Part shown: positions 15,573 through 23,828 of the stretch, in pieces
Position numbering within the stretch: the stretch's first letter is position 1
Layout: each line of letters begins with the position of its first letter
Source of the DNA: Bradyrhizobium sp. CER78
GTDB taxonomy: Bacteria > Pseudomonadota > Alphaproteobacteria > Rhizobiales > Xanthobacteraceae
DNA: 64,000 bases
Direction: 5' to 3'
NCBI RefSeq assembly: GCF_029846235.1
Contig: NZ_JARVWP010000014.1
Coordinates: forward strand, 107,001-171,000
Program-made: the position numbers and the translations under genes
Notes under the pieces: model-generated
What the model saw: only the letters and a program-made list of their open reading frames with translations
Told to the model about the DNA's origin: nothing
Databases searched by the model: none

Positions 15573-16004
15573 TTGAGCAGGGCTGCTCAAGCTTCTTCAC
15601 ACACCAGCGGGGCATTGGTGGGTAACGCGGCAAGCTATCTTCTGGTGTTCTTCGGCGGCGGTCTTGGCGCAATGCTGCGGCACCTGATCAACGTCACCTG
15701 CGCGCGCTGCATCGGCACCGCATTTCCCTGGGGCACTTTCATCATCAACATCACAGGCTCGACCGTGATGGGCCTGATCGCCGGCTATCTCGCCTTCAAG
15801 GGCGAGGCCTCGCAGCCCTGGCGGCTGTTCCTGATGACCGGCATCCTCGGCGGCTACACCACCTTCTCCGCGTTCTCGCTCGACGCCGCGCTGCTCTATG
15901 AGCGCGGCGAACTCGGGCTTGCGGCGCTGTATGTCGCGGGCTCGGCGGCGTTGTCGATCATGGGGCTGTTCGCCGGGCTTGCGATCGTGCGGCACTTGAC
16001 CTGA
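15573..16004 (+). CDS. crcB: Fluoride exporter CrcB/FluC
   Basis: A 143-residue four-helix membrane protein of the CrcB/Fluc family, which exports fluoride as a dual-topology dimer. Family marks are GGGLGAMLRHLIN (first helix), PWGTFIINITGSTVMGLIAGYL (the N-x-x-G-S pore segment), and GILGGYTTFSAFSLDA (third helix, with the Thr-Thr-Phe-Ser break). The start is uncertain: TTG 15573 lies at the very edge of the repeat, while GTG 15618 would still leave a complete first helix. No fluoride riboswitch could be recognised; the space where it would lie is occupied by the repeat. Confidence 0.9.
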   Translation: MSRAAQASSHTSGALVGNAASYLLVFFGGGLGAMLRHLINVTCARCIGTAFPWGTFIINITGSTVMGLIAGYLAFKGEASQPWRLFLMTGILGGYTTFSAFSLDAALLYERGELGLAALYVAGSAALSIMGLFAGLAIVRHLT

Positions 16005-16010
16005 GCGGAC

Positions 16011-16050
16011 GTCATTCGGGGCTCTCGTCCTAGGCGAGCCCCGGAATGAC
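16011..16050. repeat. Inverted repeat, family D (copy 1)
   Basis: GTCATTCGGGGCTCTCGTCC, then TAGGCGAGCCCCGGAATGAC: arms GTCATTC(C)GGGGCT and AGCCCCGGAATGAC around a short loop. It lies 7 bases after the crcB stop and probably folds in the transcript end. A related, longer copy is at 36758-36836. Confidence 0.75.
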
Positions 16051-16108
16051 GCGAGGAGAATGCGGAGCGACATCCCCCATCAAGGCTGTCATCGCACGGC
16101 TCGACCGG

Positions 16109-16357
16109 GCGATCCAGTACGCCGCGGCCTTTCGGCTCAAGCATAACGGCCTCTGGAATACTGGATCACCCGCCTTCGCATGCGCGGGTGATGACACCCG
16201 TGTTCGGCGTCTTGAATCGTGAACCATCCTCATCGTCGTCCCTGCGAAAGCAGGGACCCAAAACCACGAATGGTAATCGGTGAGCGATGTTGGAACGACG
16301 AGTCCCTTCGAGAACGACCGCCGCGGAGTATGGGTCCCTGCTTTCGCAGGGACGACG
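16109..16357. repeat. Two further inverted repeats, including a 27-base perfect pair
   Basis: 16109-16200 holds GGGCGATCCAGTA against TACTGGATCACCC and a small hairpin of CCCGC...GCGGG type. 16234-16260 (CGTCGTCCCTGCGAAAGCAG and on to GGGACCCA) has its perfect complement at 16331-16357, so a ~120-base stretch is framed by 27-base inverted arms; each arm itself folds at CCCTGCGAAAGCAGGG. Together with the family D copy this makes a 350-base repeat array between crcB and tolQ. No coding region is seen in it. Confidence 0.75.
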
Positions 16358-16692
16358 GCTGTGGATGCGGCGGTCGTCACGCCTCACGAGGGGATCCGTT
16401 CATCCCGGGAACCCGCCAACTGGCTCCGCCGGCGGCATTTCCCGCCTGCAAATTTCCCTTTGGTAACCTCGCCTTAACCATGATTAGCGTTTGGTTAGGG
16501 TCGGAATGATGCGTGAAAAGCCCTCGTTTTGACATGTTGGCAGGGGAAGCAGGGCTCGGCTTTGGACGGGCCCCCCCATGCGACAGATGTAAGAGGCTCT
16601 CGCGCAGTTTTGCCGCGCCGGGCGCGGCCGTGGAAGGGGTGCCGATTGGCGGCCCGCCGAATTGGGACACTTGCGTTGAGAGGATATTGCCG
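16358..16692. promoter_or_regulatory. tolQ upstream region with a CtrA-like half-site
   Basis: About 330 bases without a supported gene precede tolQ. TTAACCAT at 16474-16481 equals the reported CtrA half-motif, followed by TAGC at the position of the second TTAA, so it is a partial box. A TTGACA-like -35 (TTGACA, 16529-16534) has no convincing -10 at the right distance. The run of frame open from 16513 is just an in-frame extension of tolQ. Confidence 0.35.
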
Positions 16693-17406
16693 ATGAATCC
16701 CGCCGATGTGGCTCAGTCTACACTGCCACTGGCATCGAGCGATGTATCGCTGATCGCATTGTTTTGGCAGGCTCATTGGGTCGTCAAATGTGTGATGCTG
16801 GGACTTCTGTCCTGCTCGGTGTGGGTCTGGGCGATCGCAATCGACAAGATCCTGCTGTACGCCCGGACCAAGCGGGCAATGGACAAGTTTGAGCAGGCGT
16901 TCTGGTCCGGCCAGTCTATCGAGGAACTCTACCGGGCGCTCTCGGCCAAGCCGACCCAGTCGATGGCGGCCTGTTTCGTGGCCGCAATGCGGGAGTGGAA
17001 GCGCTCCTTCGAGAGCCAGTCGCGGTCATTTGCCGGCCTGCAGGCCAGAATCGAGAAGGTCATGAACGTCTCGATCGCCCGCGAGGTGGAGCGGCTGGAA
17101 CGGCGCCTCCTGGTGCTCGCCACCGTGGGCTCGGCCGGCCCGTTTGTCGGCCTGTTCGGCACCGTCTGGGGCATTATGTCGAGCTTCCAGTCGATCGCGG
17201 CCTCGAAAAACACCTCTTTGGCGGTGGTGGCGCCCGGTATCGCGGAAGCGCTGTTTGCGACCGCAATCGGCCTGATTGCCGCAATTCCGGCGACTATTTT
17301 CTACAATAAGTTCACCTCGGAGGTGAACCGGCAGGCCGCGCGCCTGGAGGGGTTCGCCGACGAGTTCTCGGCCATTCTGTCGCGTCAGATCGACGAGCGG
17401 GGTTGA
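16693..17406 (+). CDS. tolQ: Tol-Pal system protein TolQ
   Basis: A 237-residue inner-membrane protein of the TolQ/ExbB/MotA family; with TolR it forms the proton channel that energises TolA. Three membrane segments are visible: VVKCVMLGLLSCSVWVWAIA (~30-50), GSAGPFVGLFGTVWGIMSSF (~140-160) with the family's Gly-rich start, and IAEALFATAIGLIAAIPATI (~175-195) with the pore Thr. ATG 16693, 9 bases after GAGAGGA, gives the standard N-terminus; an upstream in-frame ATG at 16513 would add 60 unrelated residues. It begins the tolQRAB operon. Confidence 0.95.
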   Translation: MNPADVAQSTLPLASSDVSLIALFWQAHWVVKCVMLGLLSCSVWVWAIAIDKILLYARTKRAMDKFEQAFWSGQSIEELYRALSAKPTQSMAACFVAAMREWKRSFESQSRSFAGLQARIEKVMNVSIAREVERLERRLLVLATVGSAGPFVGLFGTVWGIMSSFQSIAASKNTSLAVVAPGIAEALFATAIGLIAAIPATIFYNKFTSEVNRQAARLEGFADEFSAILSRQIDERG

Positions 17407-17449
17407 GGCTGATGATGGTCACGATGGTCACTCTTGCGAGCGCACGATC

Positions 17450-17917
17450 ATGGCGATGAGCATGGCAGGGTCCGGCGGTGGCAGACGTCGCCGCGGCGGG
17501 CGCAAGCCGGTCATGGCCGAGATCAACGTCACGCCGATGGTCGACGTGATGCTGGTGCTGCTGATCATCTTCATGGTGGCGGCGCCGTTGATGACGTCGA
17601 ACATCGACATCGACCTGCCGGTCGCGAGCGGCGGCAAGTCGATCTCGTCGAACCAGCCGCCGCTGACACTGTCGGTCAAGCGCACCGGCGGCGGGTGCAA
17701 TTCGAATGTCGAGCTCTATCTCGGCGACGCACCGGTCACGGCCGCCGATTTTCCGGCCAAGATCAAGGCGATCGGAGACGCCCGGTCGGAAGCCGAAAAA
17801 GTGGTCTATCTGCGTGGCGACAAGGACGTCTGTTACACGGATATGATGAAACTGCTCGGAGAAGTCCGGGCCGCGGGATTCAAGGCGAATATCGTCATCA
17901 TCCCGGAAGGCGGATAA
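17450..17917 (+). CDS. tolR: Tol-Pal system protein TolR
   Basis: A 155-residue ExbD/TolR-family protein. A basic cytoplasmic start (GGGRRRRGGRKP) precedes AEINVTPMVDVMLVLLIIFM, which includes the invariant membrane Asp used for proton conduction. The periplasmic domain ends with the typical VYLRGDKDVCYTDMMKLL and ANIVIIP. It has two periplasmic cysteines (GGGCNSN and DVCYTD), not universal in the family, which could pair. It is separated from tolQ by 43 bases and from tolA by 30, as in one operon. Confidence 0.94.
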   Translation: MAMSMAGSGGGRRRRGGRKPVMAEINVTPMVDVMLVLLIIFMVAAPLMTSNIDIDLPVASGGKSISSNQPPLTLSVKRTGGGCNSNVELYLGDAPVTAADFPAKIKAIGDARSEAEKVVYLRGDKDVCYTDMMKLLGEVRAAGFKANIVIIPEGG

Positions 17918-17947
17918 CCACCATGCCAAGGCACGGGGAAGCCTGAT

Positions 17948-18880
17948 TTGAAGGTCAAGGTCGACAAGACTCTGGCGGCATCGATTGTCCTGCACGTCCT
18001 CGTGATCGGGTGGGGCCTCGTGTCGTTTTCGACCCGGGCGTATGTCATGCCCGAAGAGGAATCCGTTGCCGTCGACGTGATCTCCTCCGACCAGCTTTCG
18101 CACGTGATGTCTGGCCAGAAGGACGGCAAGAAGGAAAATCCCAAGCCGCTGGTCGAGAAGGTCGCCGAGGCCAAGCCGATGGACGACGCTGTTGGCAAGA
18201 TCGACGACAAGAAGCCACCGGTCGTGACCGATATGGCGCCGGCGCCGACGCCGAAGGTCGAGAAGCCGGAAGACAAGAAGCCGGATCCGCCGAAGAAGGT
18301 CGAGAACAAGCCGAAGGAAGAGCCGAAGCCGGTCGAGAAGAAGCCCGATCCGGTGAAGCCCGACCCGATCGCGGAAGCGATCAAGAAGGAAGAGAAGAAG
18401 CCGCCGCCGAAACCTGTCGCACAGGCCGCCAAGCCGCCGCCGGAGCAGAAGCCGAAGGATCGCGTGTTCGACCAGAGCAAGATCGCAGCGCTGCTCGACA
18501 AGCGCGATCCGACGCGCGCTTCGGCGACAGGCGATACGCTCAACGCCAACGCCTCGCTCGGTACCGCGAAGGGTAAGGCTGCCGACAACTCCGCGACCTG
18601 GGGCGCGATGTTCAAGCAGCAGGTCGAGCGCTGCTGGAAGAAGCCCTATGGCGGCATCGAGGCACAGCAGACCGAGGCCGTTTTCGAGATCAAGCTGAAC
18701 CGTGAGGGCAAGCTCGAAGCGCCGCCGGTGCCGGAAGGCACGCCGGGAACGCCCTATTTGCGCGTCTATCAGGAGAGCGCGCTGCGGGCGATCATCGAAT
18801 GCCAGCCGTATAAGCTGCCGGCCGCCTTCTTCGATGAATGGAAGTATTTCGCGCCGGTGTTCACGGAACGGAAGACCTGA
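17948..18880 (+). CDS. tolA: Tol-Pal system protein TolA
   Basis: A 310-residue TolA. One N-terminal membrane helix (LAASIVLHVLVIGWGLVSF, ~8-28) anchors it in the inner membrane. Residues ~60-175 are a Lys/Pro/Glu-rich stalk (repeats such as KPEDKKPDPPKK) that spans the periplasm; it is shorter and much richer in proline than the helical stalk of enterobacterial TolA. The C-terminal domain (~205-310, from WGAMFKQQVERCWKKPYG to YKLPAAFFDEWKYF) meets TolB and Pal. The start is TTG 17948, 8 bases after the GGGAAG of the preceding segment. It links the TolQR motor to the outer membrane during constriction. Confidence 0.9.
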   Translation: MKVKVDKTLAASIVLHVLVIGWGLVSFSTRAYVMPEEESVAVDVISSDQLSHVMSGQKDGKKENPKPLVEKVAEAKPMDDAVGKIDDKKPPVVTDMAPAPTPKVEKPEDKKPDPPKKVENKPKEEPKPVEKKPDPVKPDPIAEAIKKEEKKPPPKPVAQAAKPPPEQKPKDRVFDQSKIAALLDKRDPTRASATGDTLNANASLGTAKGKAADNSATWGAMFKQQVERCWKKPYGGIEAQQTEAVFEIKLNREGKLEAPPVPEGTPGTPYLRVYQESALRAIIECQPYKLPAAFFDEWKYFAPVFTERKT

Positions 18881-18924
18881 GGACAATCGCGTCGCCTGGC
18901 CAACGGCAAGCAAAGTTACCGACA

Positions 18925-20286
18925 ATGACCAACACGAATGATTTGCGGACCATGAAATTTCGCCTCGACCGTCGACAGATGATCTCCGGAATTGCGGCCC
19001 TCGGCGCGCTTGCCGGAACCCGGAGCGCTTTCGGGCAGGCTGGCCCGAAACGAATTCCGATTCCGGAAGGCGAGTTCGCGCCGGTGCCGATCGCGATCCC
19101 GAATTTTGCTGCCGGCACGCCCGGCGACGCCGAGGTCGGCGTCGGCGTCACGCAGGTGATCACCAACAATCTGAAGCGCAGCGGTTTGTTCGCGCCGATC
19201 GATCAGGCCGCCTATCTCGAGAAGCAGATCAACATCGACGCGGCGCCGAACTTCAACAACTGGAAGAGCATCAACGCGCAGGCGCTGGTGACCGGCCGGA
19301 TGACGCGCCAGGGCAGCGGCCGCGTGAAGGCGGAATTCCGGCTCTGGGACGTCAACACGGGCCAACAGCTCGCCGGCCAGCAGTACGACACCTCGGCGGA
19401 ATACTGGCGTCGCATCGCGCACATCATCTCCGACCAGATCTACGAGCGCATGACCGGCGAGAAGGGTTATTTCGATACCCGCGTCGTGTTCGTCGACGAG
19501 AGCGGCTCGGCGGATCGCCGCGTCAAGCGGCTCGCGCTGATGGACCAGGACGGCGCCAATGTGCGCTATCTGACCCGCGGCTCGGATCTCGTGCTGACGC
19601 CGCGTTTCTCGCCGTCGACCCAGGAAATCACCTACATGGAATTCGGGCAGGGCGACCCGCGCGTCTATCTGCTCAACATCGAGACCGGCCAGCGCGAGAT
19701 CGTCGGCAATTTCCCGGGCATGTCGTTCTCGCCGCGCTTCTCGCCCGACGGCCAGCGCGTCATCATGAGCCTGCAGCAGGGCGGCAACTCCAACCTGTTC
19801 GTGATGGACCTGCGCTCGAAGTCGATGACGCGGCTGACCGACACGCCGGCGATCGACACCTCGCCATCCTACGCGCCGGACGGCACGCGGCTCTGCTTCG
19901 AGTCCGATCGCGGCGGCAAGCCGCAGATCTATGTGATGCCGGCAACCGGCGGCGCCGCGCAGCGTATCTCGTTCGGCGACGGCACCTATTCGACGCCGGT
20001 GTGGTCGCCGCGCGGCGATTACATCGCCTTCACCAAGCAGGGCGGCGGGCAGTTCGCGATCGGCATCATGAAGCCGGACGGCTCGGGCGAGCGGATCCTG
20101 ACCTCGGGCTTCCACAATGAGGGTCCGACCTTTGCGCCGAACGGGCGCGTCGTGATGTTCTTCCGCGATCCCGGCGGCAACAGCGGACCGTCGCTGTTCA
20201 CCATCGACGTGTCCGGGCGCAACGAGCTGCGGGTCCCGACCCCGGGTTTTGCCTCCGATCCCGCCTGGTCGCCGCTGTTGTCGTGA
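18925..20286 (+). CDS. tolB: Tol-Pal system beta-propeller protein TolB
   Basis: A periplasmic TolB of 453 residues (444 from the alternative ATG 18952). The N-terminal domain runs VPIAIPNFAAGTPGDAEVG to about residue 180. A six-bladed propeller follows, with repeats such as FSPDGQRVIMSL, YAPDGTRLCFESDRGGKPQI and WSPRGDYIAFTKQGGGQF. The signal region, RLDRRQMISGIAALGALAG then AFGQ, contains two consecutive arginines followed by a mild hydrophobic stretch and so looks like a twin-arginine signal, whereas enterobacterial TolB uses Sec. TolB binds Pal and the TolA end. The gene follows tolA by 44 bases. Confidence 0.94.
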   Translation: MTNTNDLRTMKFRLDRRQMISGIAALGALAGTRSAFGQAGPKRIPIPEGEFAPVPIAIPNFAAGTPGDAEVGVGVTQVITNNLKRSGLFAPIDQAAYLEKQINIDAAPNFNNWKSINAQALVTGRMTRQGSGRVKAEFRLWDVNTGQQLAGQQYDTSAEYWRRIAHIISDQIYERMTGEKGYFDTRVVFVDESGSADRRVKRLALMDQDGANVRYLTRGSDLVLTPRFSPSTQEITYMEFGQGDPRVYLLNIETGQREIVGNFPGMSFSPRFSPDGQRVIMSLQQGGNSNLFVMDLRSKSMTRLTDTPAIDTSPSYAPDGTRLCFESDRGGKPQIYVMPATGGAAQRISFGDGTYSTPVWSPRGDYIAFTKQGGGQFAIGIMKPDGSGERILTSGFHNEGPTFAPNGRVVMFFRDPGGNSGPSLFTIDVSGRNELRVPTPGFASDPAWSPLLS

Positions 20287-20470
20287 GCGCGTGCATAGCT
20301 GCTCCGGGGAACCCCGGGGCGGGTCGCCGCTTCTCATCTAGCGCACTGATTTTCATGACGAATTCCGGTCGTCGAGGGGCCGCGGCAAGGACTCGCTAAC
20401 GATATTCCCTCAGAAAGACTTCACCTGCGATCAGTAAGAGTGCGAGCTGAAAAGGACGCGCGCTCTCACA

Positions 20471-22795
20471 ATGCAGTTTGCAAGTCAGACGGGAGAACCG
20501 GACCAGTCGATGTCGCCGACGATCTCCGCGGCGCTGGTCGATTCCCTGTTCATGAACCCCGCGCCCATGATCTTCGGCGCTTTCGGCCCCGCGATCGCGG
20601 GCGCCGTGATTGCGTTCGTCACCGGCAATCTGTTGTCCTGGCTGTGCGTGCCGCTGTTCATCGTGGTCGGCCTGGCGCGCGCGTGGCAGATGTACCGCTA
20701 CCAGCAGCGCAATTCCCGGCTCACCGTCGAAGAATCCGTGACGTGGGAGAAGCGCTACCGGATCGGCAGCCTCGCCTACGGCATTGCGCTCGGCCTGTGG
20801 GGCGCTGCCGTCCTGGTCACCACCAACGATGCCGCAGCCCACATGCTCTGCGTGACCACGGTGGTCGCCTATACCTCGGCGGGGGTCGGGCGGACCTTCG
20901 GCCGGCCCCAGATCTTCCATCTGCATCTATTGATGTCGATCGGTCCCTTGATCGCCGCGCTGATGTATGTCGGCGGTCCCTATCACATCGCGCTTGCGTT
21001 GCTCAGCTTGGTATTCTTCAGCGCCATCCGCCACCTCACCACGAGCCTGCAGCGCATCTACGTCAATGCCTGGATCGCCAAGGAGCGCGAGGCGGCGCTG
21101 GCGGGCCAGTTCGATACCGCGCTGAACAACATGCCGCACGGGCTGTGCATGTTCTCTGCCGACGGCCGCCTTGCGGTGATGAACCACCGCTTCATCGAGA
21201 TGATGGAGCTGTCCGACGATTTCGTGCAGCGCGGCGCCAGTGCGACCGACATCTGCAATGCGTGCGTGCTGTCTGGCGCGATCTCGGCCGCGGCCGCGCA
21301 GCAGATCCTCTACGAGATCGAGAGTTCGCAGCGCGGCGACATGGTCACCAGCGACCCCGATCCGGCGCAGAACCGTTCGCTGGACTGGACGTTCCAGCCG
21401 ATGGCCGGCGGCGGCACGGTGGTGCTGGTCGAGGACATCACCGAACGCAAGGACGCCGAGGCCAGGATCAGCCACCTCGCACGCTACGACGAGCTGACCG
21501 CGCTGCCCAACCGCGTCAATTTTCGCGACGAGATCGGCCGGCTGCTCGCCATGCAGCACGGCGACCACCGCTCCGCGTTGCTGTTCGTCGATCTCGACCA
21601 GTTCAAGCAGGTCAACGATACGCTCGGCCATCCCTGCGGCGACCAGCTGCTCTGCGCGGTCGCCGAGCGGCTGCGCGAGATGTTGCGTCCGGAAGATTTC
21701 GTGGCGCGGTTCGGCGGCGACGAGTTCGTCGTGTTCCAGCAGAACATCCACTCGCATGAGGACGCTGCCGCGCTGGCGCGGCGCATCGTCGACCGCCTCA
21801 GCGAGCGCTACAAGATCGACAACCATCTGGTCGAGATCGGCGCCAGCGTCGGCATTGCGATGACCGCGCCGGGTGTCGGCGCCGACACGCTGCTGAAGAA
21901 CGCCGACATGGCGCTGTACCGCGCCAAGGCAGACGGCCGCGGCACCTTCTGCTTCTTCCGCGATGAGATGGCCCAGACCGTCGAGGCCCGCCGCATCCTC
22001 GAGCTCGATCTGCGCAAGGCCCTCGCCAACGAGGAATTCGAGCTGTTCTATCAGCCGCTGATCAACCTGAAGTCCGGCAAGGTCTCGACCTGCGAGGCGC
22101 TGCTGCGCTGGAACCATCCGGCGCGCGGCACGGTCTCGCCGGTCGACATCATTCCGGTCGCCGAGGACATGGGCCTGATCGTCGATCTCGGCCGTTGGAT
22201 CCTGCGCAAGGCCTGCATGGAATGCATGAAGTGGCCGGAGGCGGTCAGCGTCGCGGTCAATTTCTCGCCGCAGCAGTTCCATCAGCGCGACGTGTTGAGC
22301 GAGGTCCGCTACGCGCTTGAGGTCTCCGGCCTGCCGGCGCACCGGCTCGAGATCGAGATCACCGAATCCTCGCTGCTGCACAACACCGAGCTGACCCACG
22401 ACGTGCTGTCGCAATTGCGTTCACTCGGCGTTCGGATCTCGCTGGATGATTTCGGCACCGGCTACTCGTCGCTCAGCTATTTGCACAATTTCCCGCTGCA
22501 GAAGGTCAAGATCGACCGTTCCTTCCTCGAAGGCATCGACAGCGACCGGCCGCTGACCTTGCTGCGCGGCGTGGCGCGGCTGTCTGCGGACCTCGGCATG
22601 TCGGTCGTGGTCGAGGGCATCGAGACCAATGAGCAGCTCGAACTGATCAGCGCCGATGGCGCGGTGACCGAAGCTCAGGGATATCTGTTCAGCCGGCCGG
22701 TTCCCTCCGTCCGCATCCGCCAGCTGCTGAATGCCTCGCATGGCCGGCGGCCCGACGAGCAGCTGCACGTGGTTCCCTCGCGCTCGATCGCGTGA
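20471..22795 (+). CDS. Membrane GGDEF-EAL protein (c-di-GMP turnover)
   Basis: A 774-residue inner-membrane signalling protein. About six hydrophobic segments lie in residues 30-188, then a helical linker (AKEREAALAGQFDTALNNMP), a PAS-like domain (~205-325, ending VLVEDITERKDAE), a GGDEF domain and an EAL domain. GGDEF is intact (FGGDEF, 415-419) with the inhibitory-site motif RPED (406-409) at the right distance. The EAL domain is intact too: CEALLRW (541-547), NFSPQQFH, EITES, DDFGTGYSSL, KIDRSFL, EGIE. Both synthesis and breakdown of c-di-GMP are therefore possible. It stands between tolB and pal, 184 bases after tolB. Confidence 0.93.
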   Translation: MQFASQTGEPDQSMSPTISAALVDSLFMNPAPMIFGAFGPAIAGAVIAFVTGNLLSWLCVPLFIVVGLARAWQMYRYQQRNSRLTVEESVTWEKRYRIGSLAYGIALGLWGAAVLVTTNDAAAHMLCVTTVVAYTSAGVGRTFGRPQIFHLHLLMSIGPLIAALMYVGGPYHIALALLSLVFFSAIRHLTTSLQRIYVNAWIAKEREAALAGQFDTALNNMPHGLCMFSADGRLAVMNHRFIEMMELSDDFVQRGASATDICNACVLSGAISAAAAQQILYEIESSQRGDMVTSDPDPAQNRSLDWTFQPMAGGGTVVLVEDITERKDAEARISHLARYDELTALPNRVNFRDEIGRLLAMQHGDHRSALLFVDLDQFKQVNDTLGHPCGDQLLCAVAERLREMLRPEDFVARFGGDEFVVFQQNIHSHEDAAALARRIVDRLSERYKIDNHLVEIGASVGIAMTAPGVGADTLLKNADMALYRAKADGRGTFCFFRDEMAQTVEARRILELDLRKALANEEFELFYQPLINLKSGKVSTCEALLRWNHPARGTVSPVDIIPVAEDMGLIVDLGRWILRKACMECMKWPEAVSVAVNFSPQQFHQRDVLSEVRYALEVSGLPAHRLEIEITESSLLHNTELTHDVLSQLRSLGVRISLDDFGTGYSSLSYLHNFPLQKVKIDRSFLEGIDSDRPLTLLRGVARLSADLGMSVVVEGIETNEQLELISADGAVTEAQGYLFSRPVPSVRIRQLLNASHGRRPDEQLHVVPSRSIA

Positions 22796-22904
22796 GCCGT
22801 CCGAATATCTTCAATCGATAGTTGTGGCGGCCGTCAGATGGACGACCTGACGTGCACCCTTGCGGTCAAGGTTAACTGTATTGCCTCGATTGCTTTGACG
22901 AAAA

Positions 22905-22919
22905 TTAAGAAGCTGTTAA
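22905..22919. promoter_or_regulatory. CtrA-like box (exact TTAA-N7-TTAA) before the FeeM-like gene
   Basis: TTAAGAAGCTGTTAA: two TTAA half-sites separated by exactly seven bases, the textbook CtrA binding pattern of alphaproteobacteria. It lies 49 bases before the start of the N-acyltransferase gene. A lone GTTAAC lies at 22871. CtrA binding itself is inferred. Confidence 0.5.
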
Positions 22920-22967
22920 TCTTTTGGACGCGCGTTCAAGTTGTTGAGTTGTTTCAGGGAGTACCAC

Positions 22968-23702
22968 ATGAGGTCCGCGGCCGAAGCCATCAAGCCCGCG
23001 ACAGGAAGGCTTGCGGACCCGCTGGATCAAGTCGACTACCGTCTCGCTGAGACCCCGGAACAGAAGGACGAGATTTACCGCCTGCGCTACCGCGCCTATC
23101 TGCGCGAAGGCGCGATCCGGCCCTCGGCGGACGAACGCGTCGTCGATGCGTTCGATGATGCGCCCAATGCCTGGGTGTTCGGCGTCTACCTGCAGGGCGA
23201 GCTCTGCAGCTCGATCCGCATCACCGTGGCGACGCCGGAGTGGCGCTCCTCGCCGACGCTCGATGTGTTCGGCGACGTGCTGCTGCCGAAACTCGATGAG
23301 GGTCTGGTCTTCATCGATTCGACGCGCTTCGTCGCGGATCCGGAAAGGGCGCGGAACAATCCGGAACTGCCCTATGTCACGGTGCGCCTCGGCTCGACCG
23401 CGGGCGTGCATTTCAATGCTGATTACGGGCTCGCGCCGGTCCGGCCCGAGCACATGGCATTCTACCGGCGCGTGTTCCTGCACGAGACCTGGTCGGAGCC
23501 GCGGCTCTATCCCGGGCTGGTGAAGCCGGTCGGCCTGATGGCGTCGCATCTGCCGACGGTGCGGGAACGCGTGCTGGCCCGCTATCCGTTCCTCCGCTCG
23601 AGTGCCTTCGAGCGTCGGATGCTGTTCGATCGGGAAGGCCAATTGCAGCCCGACGGTATGGTCCGGCCGTTCGAGCGTGCGTCGATCGTGCCGAATCCCT
23701 GA
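22968..23702 (+). CDS. FeeM/LuxI-fold N-acyltransferase (putative N-acyl amino acid synthase)
   Basis: A 244-residue protein whose core resembles the autoinducer-synthase/FeeM branch of the GNAT fold. Key points are KDEIYRLRYRAYLREGAIRP (~32-51) at the position where LuxI and FeeM have R-x-x-x-F/Y, then WVFGVYLQGELCSSIRITV, then a D-S-T-R-F segment (VFIDSTRFVADPERARNN) in place of the LuxI E-x-x-R-F. FeeM enzymes join a fatty acyl chain from acyl-ACP to an amino acid such as tyrosine. ATG 22968 is used because AGGGAG lies 6 bases before it. No ACP or exporter gene is adjacent. The substrate is unknown; a long-chain lipid or signal product is inferred. Confidence 0.75.
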   Translation: MRSAAEAIKPATGRLADPLDQVDYRLAETPEQKDEIYRLRYRAYLREGAIRPSADERVVDAFDDAPNAWVFGVYLQGELCSSIRITVATPEWRSSPTLDVFGDVLLPKLDEGLVFIDSTRFVADPERARNNPELPYVTVRLGSTAGVHFNADYGLAPVRPEHMAFYRRVFLHETWSEPRLYPGLVKPVGLMASHLPTVRERVLARYPFLRSSAFERRMLFDREGQLQPDGMVRPFERASIVPNP

Positions 23703-23828
23703 GAAAACCGGCATTCGCATCGATCTGAAGACGGCCGGCTGTTGCGCGCGGGCCAAATTGTCCTGCAAAAGCGGCCGGTTCCCGCGAACCTTGCCTTCCC
23801 TTCACCATCGCGCCACATTTGCCACCCA

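Noticed and set aside
15395..15617. Fluoride riboswitch before crcB
   Set aside because: The space is occupied by a family A palindrome; no conserved crcB-motif pseudoknot could be recognised.
7691..16357. Repeat arrays considered as CRISPR
   Set aside because: Copies are inverted, of different families and irregularly spaced, without regular spacers or cas genes.
17312..20337. Long minus-strand frames opposite tolR, tolA and tolB
   Set aside because: They mirror the coding frames of intact tol genes and have no ribosome site or motif; codon-position mirror effect.
20927..22414. A 495-codon minus-strand frame opposite the GGDEF-EAL gene
   Set aside because: Composition of an antisense frame (Arg, Val, Gln, Asp), no domain.
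22968..23702. Naming this gene luxI / acyl-homoserine lactone synthase
   Set aside because: The E-x-x-R-F motif is replaced by D-S-T-R-F, no LuxR gene is adjacent, and the start matches FeeM-type enzymes better.
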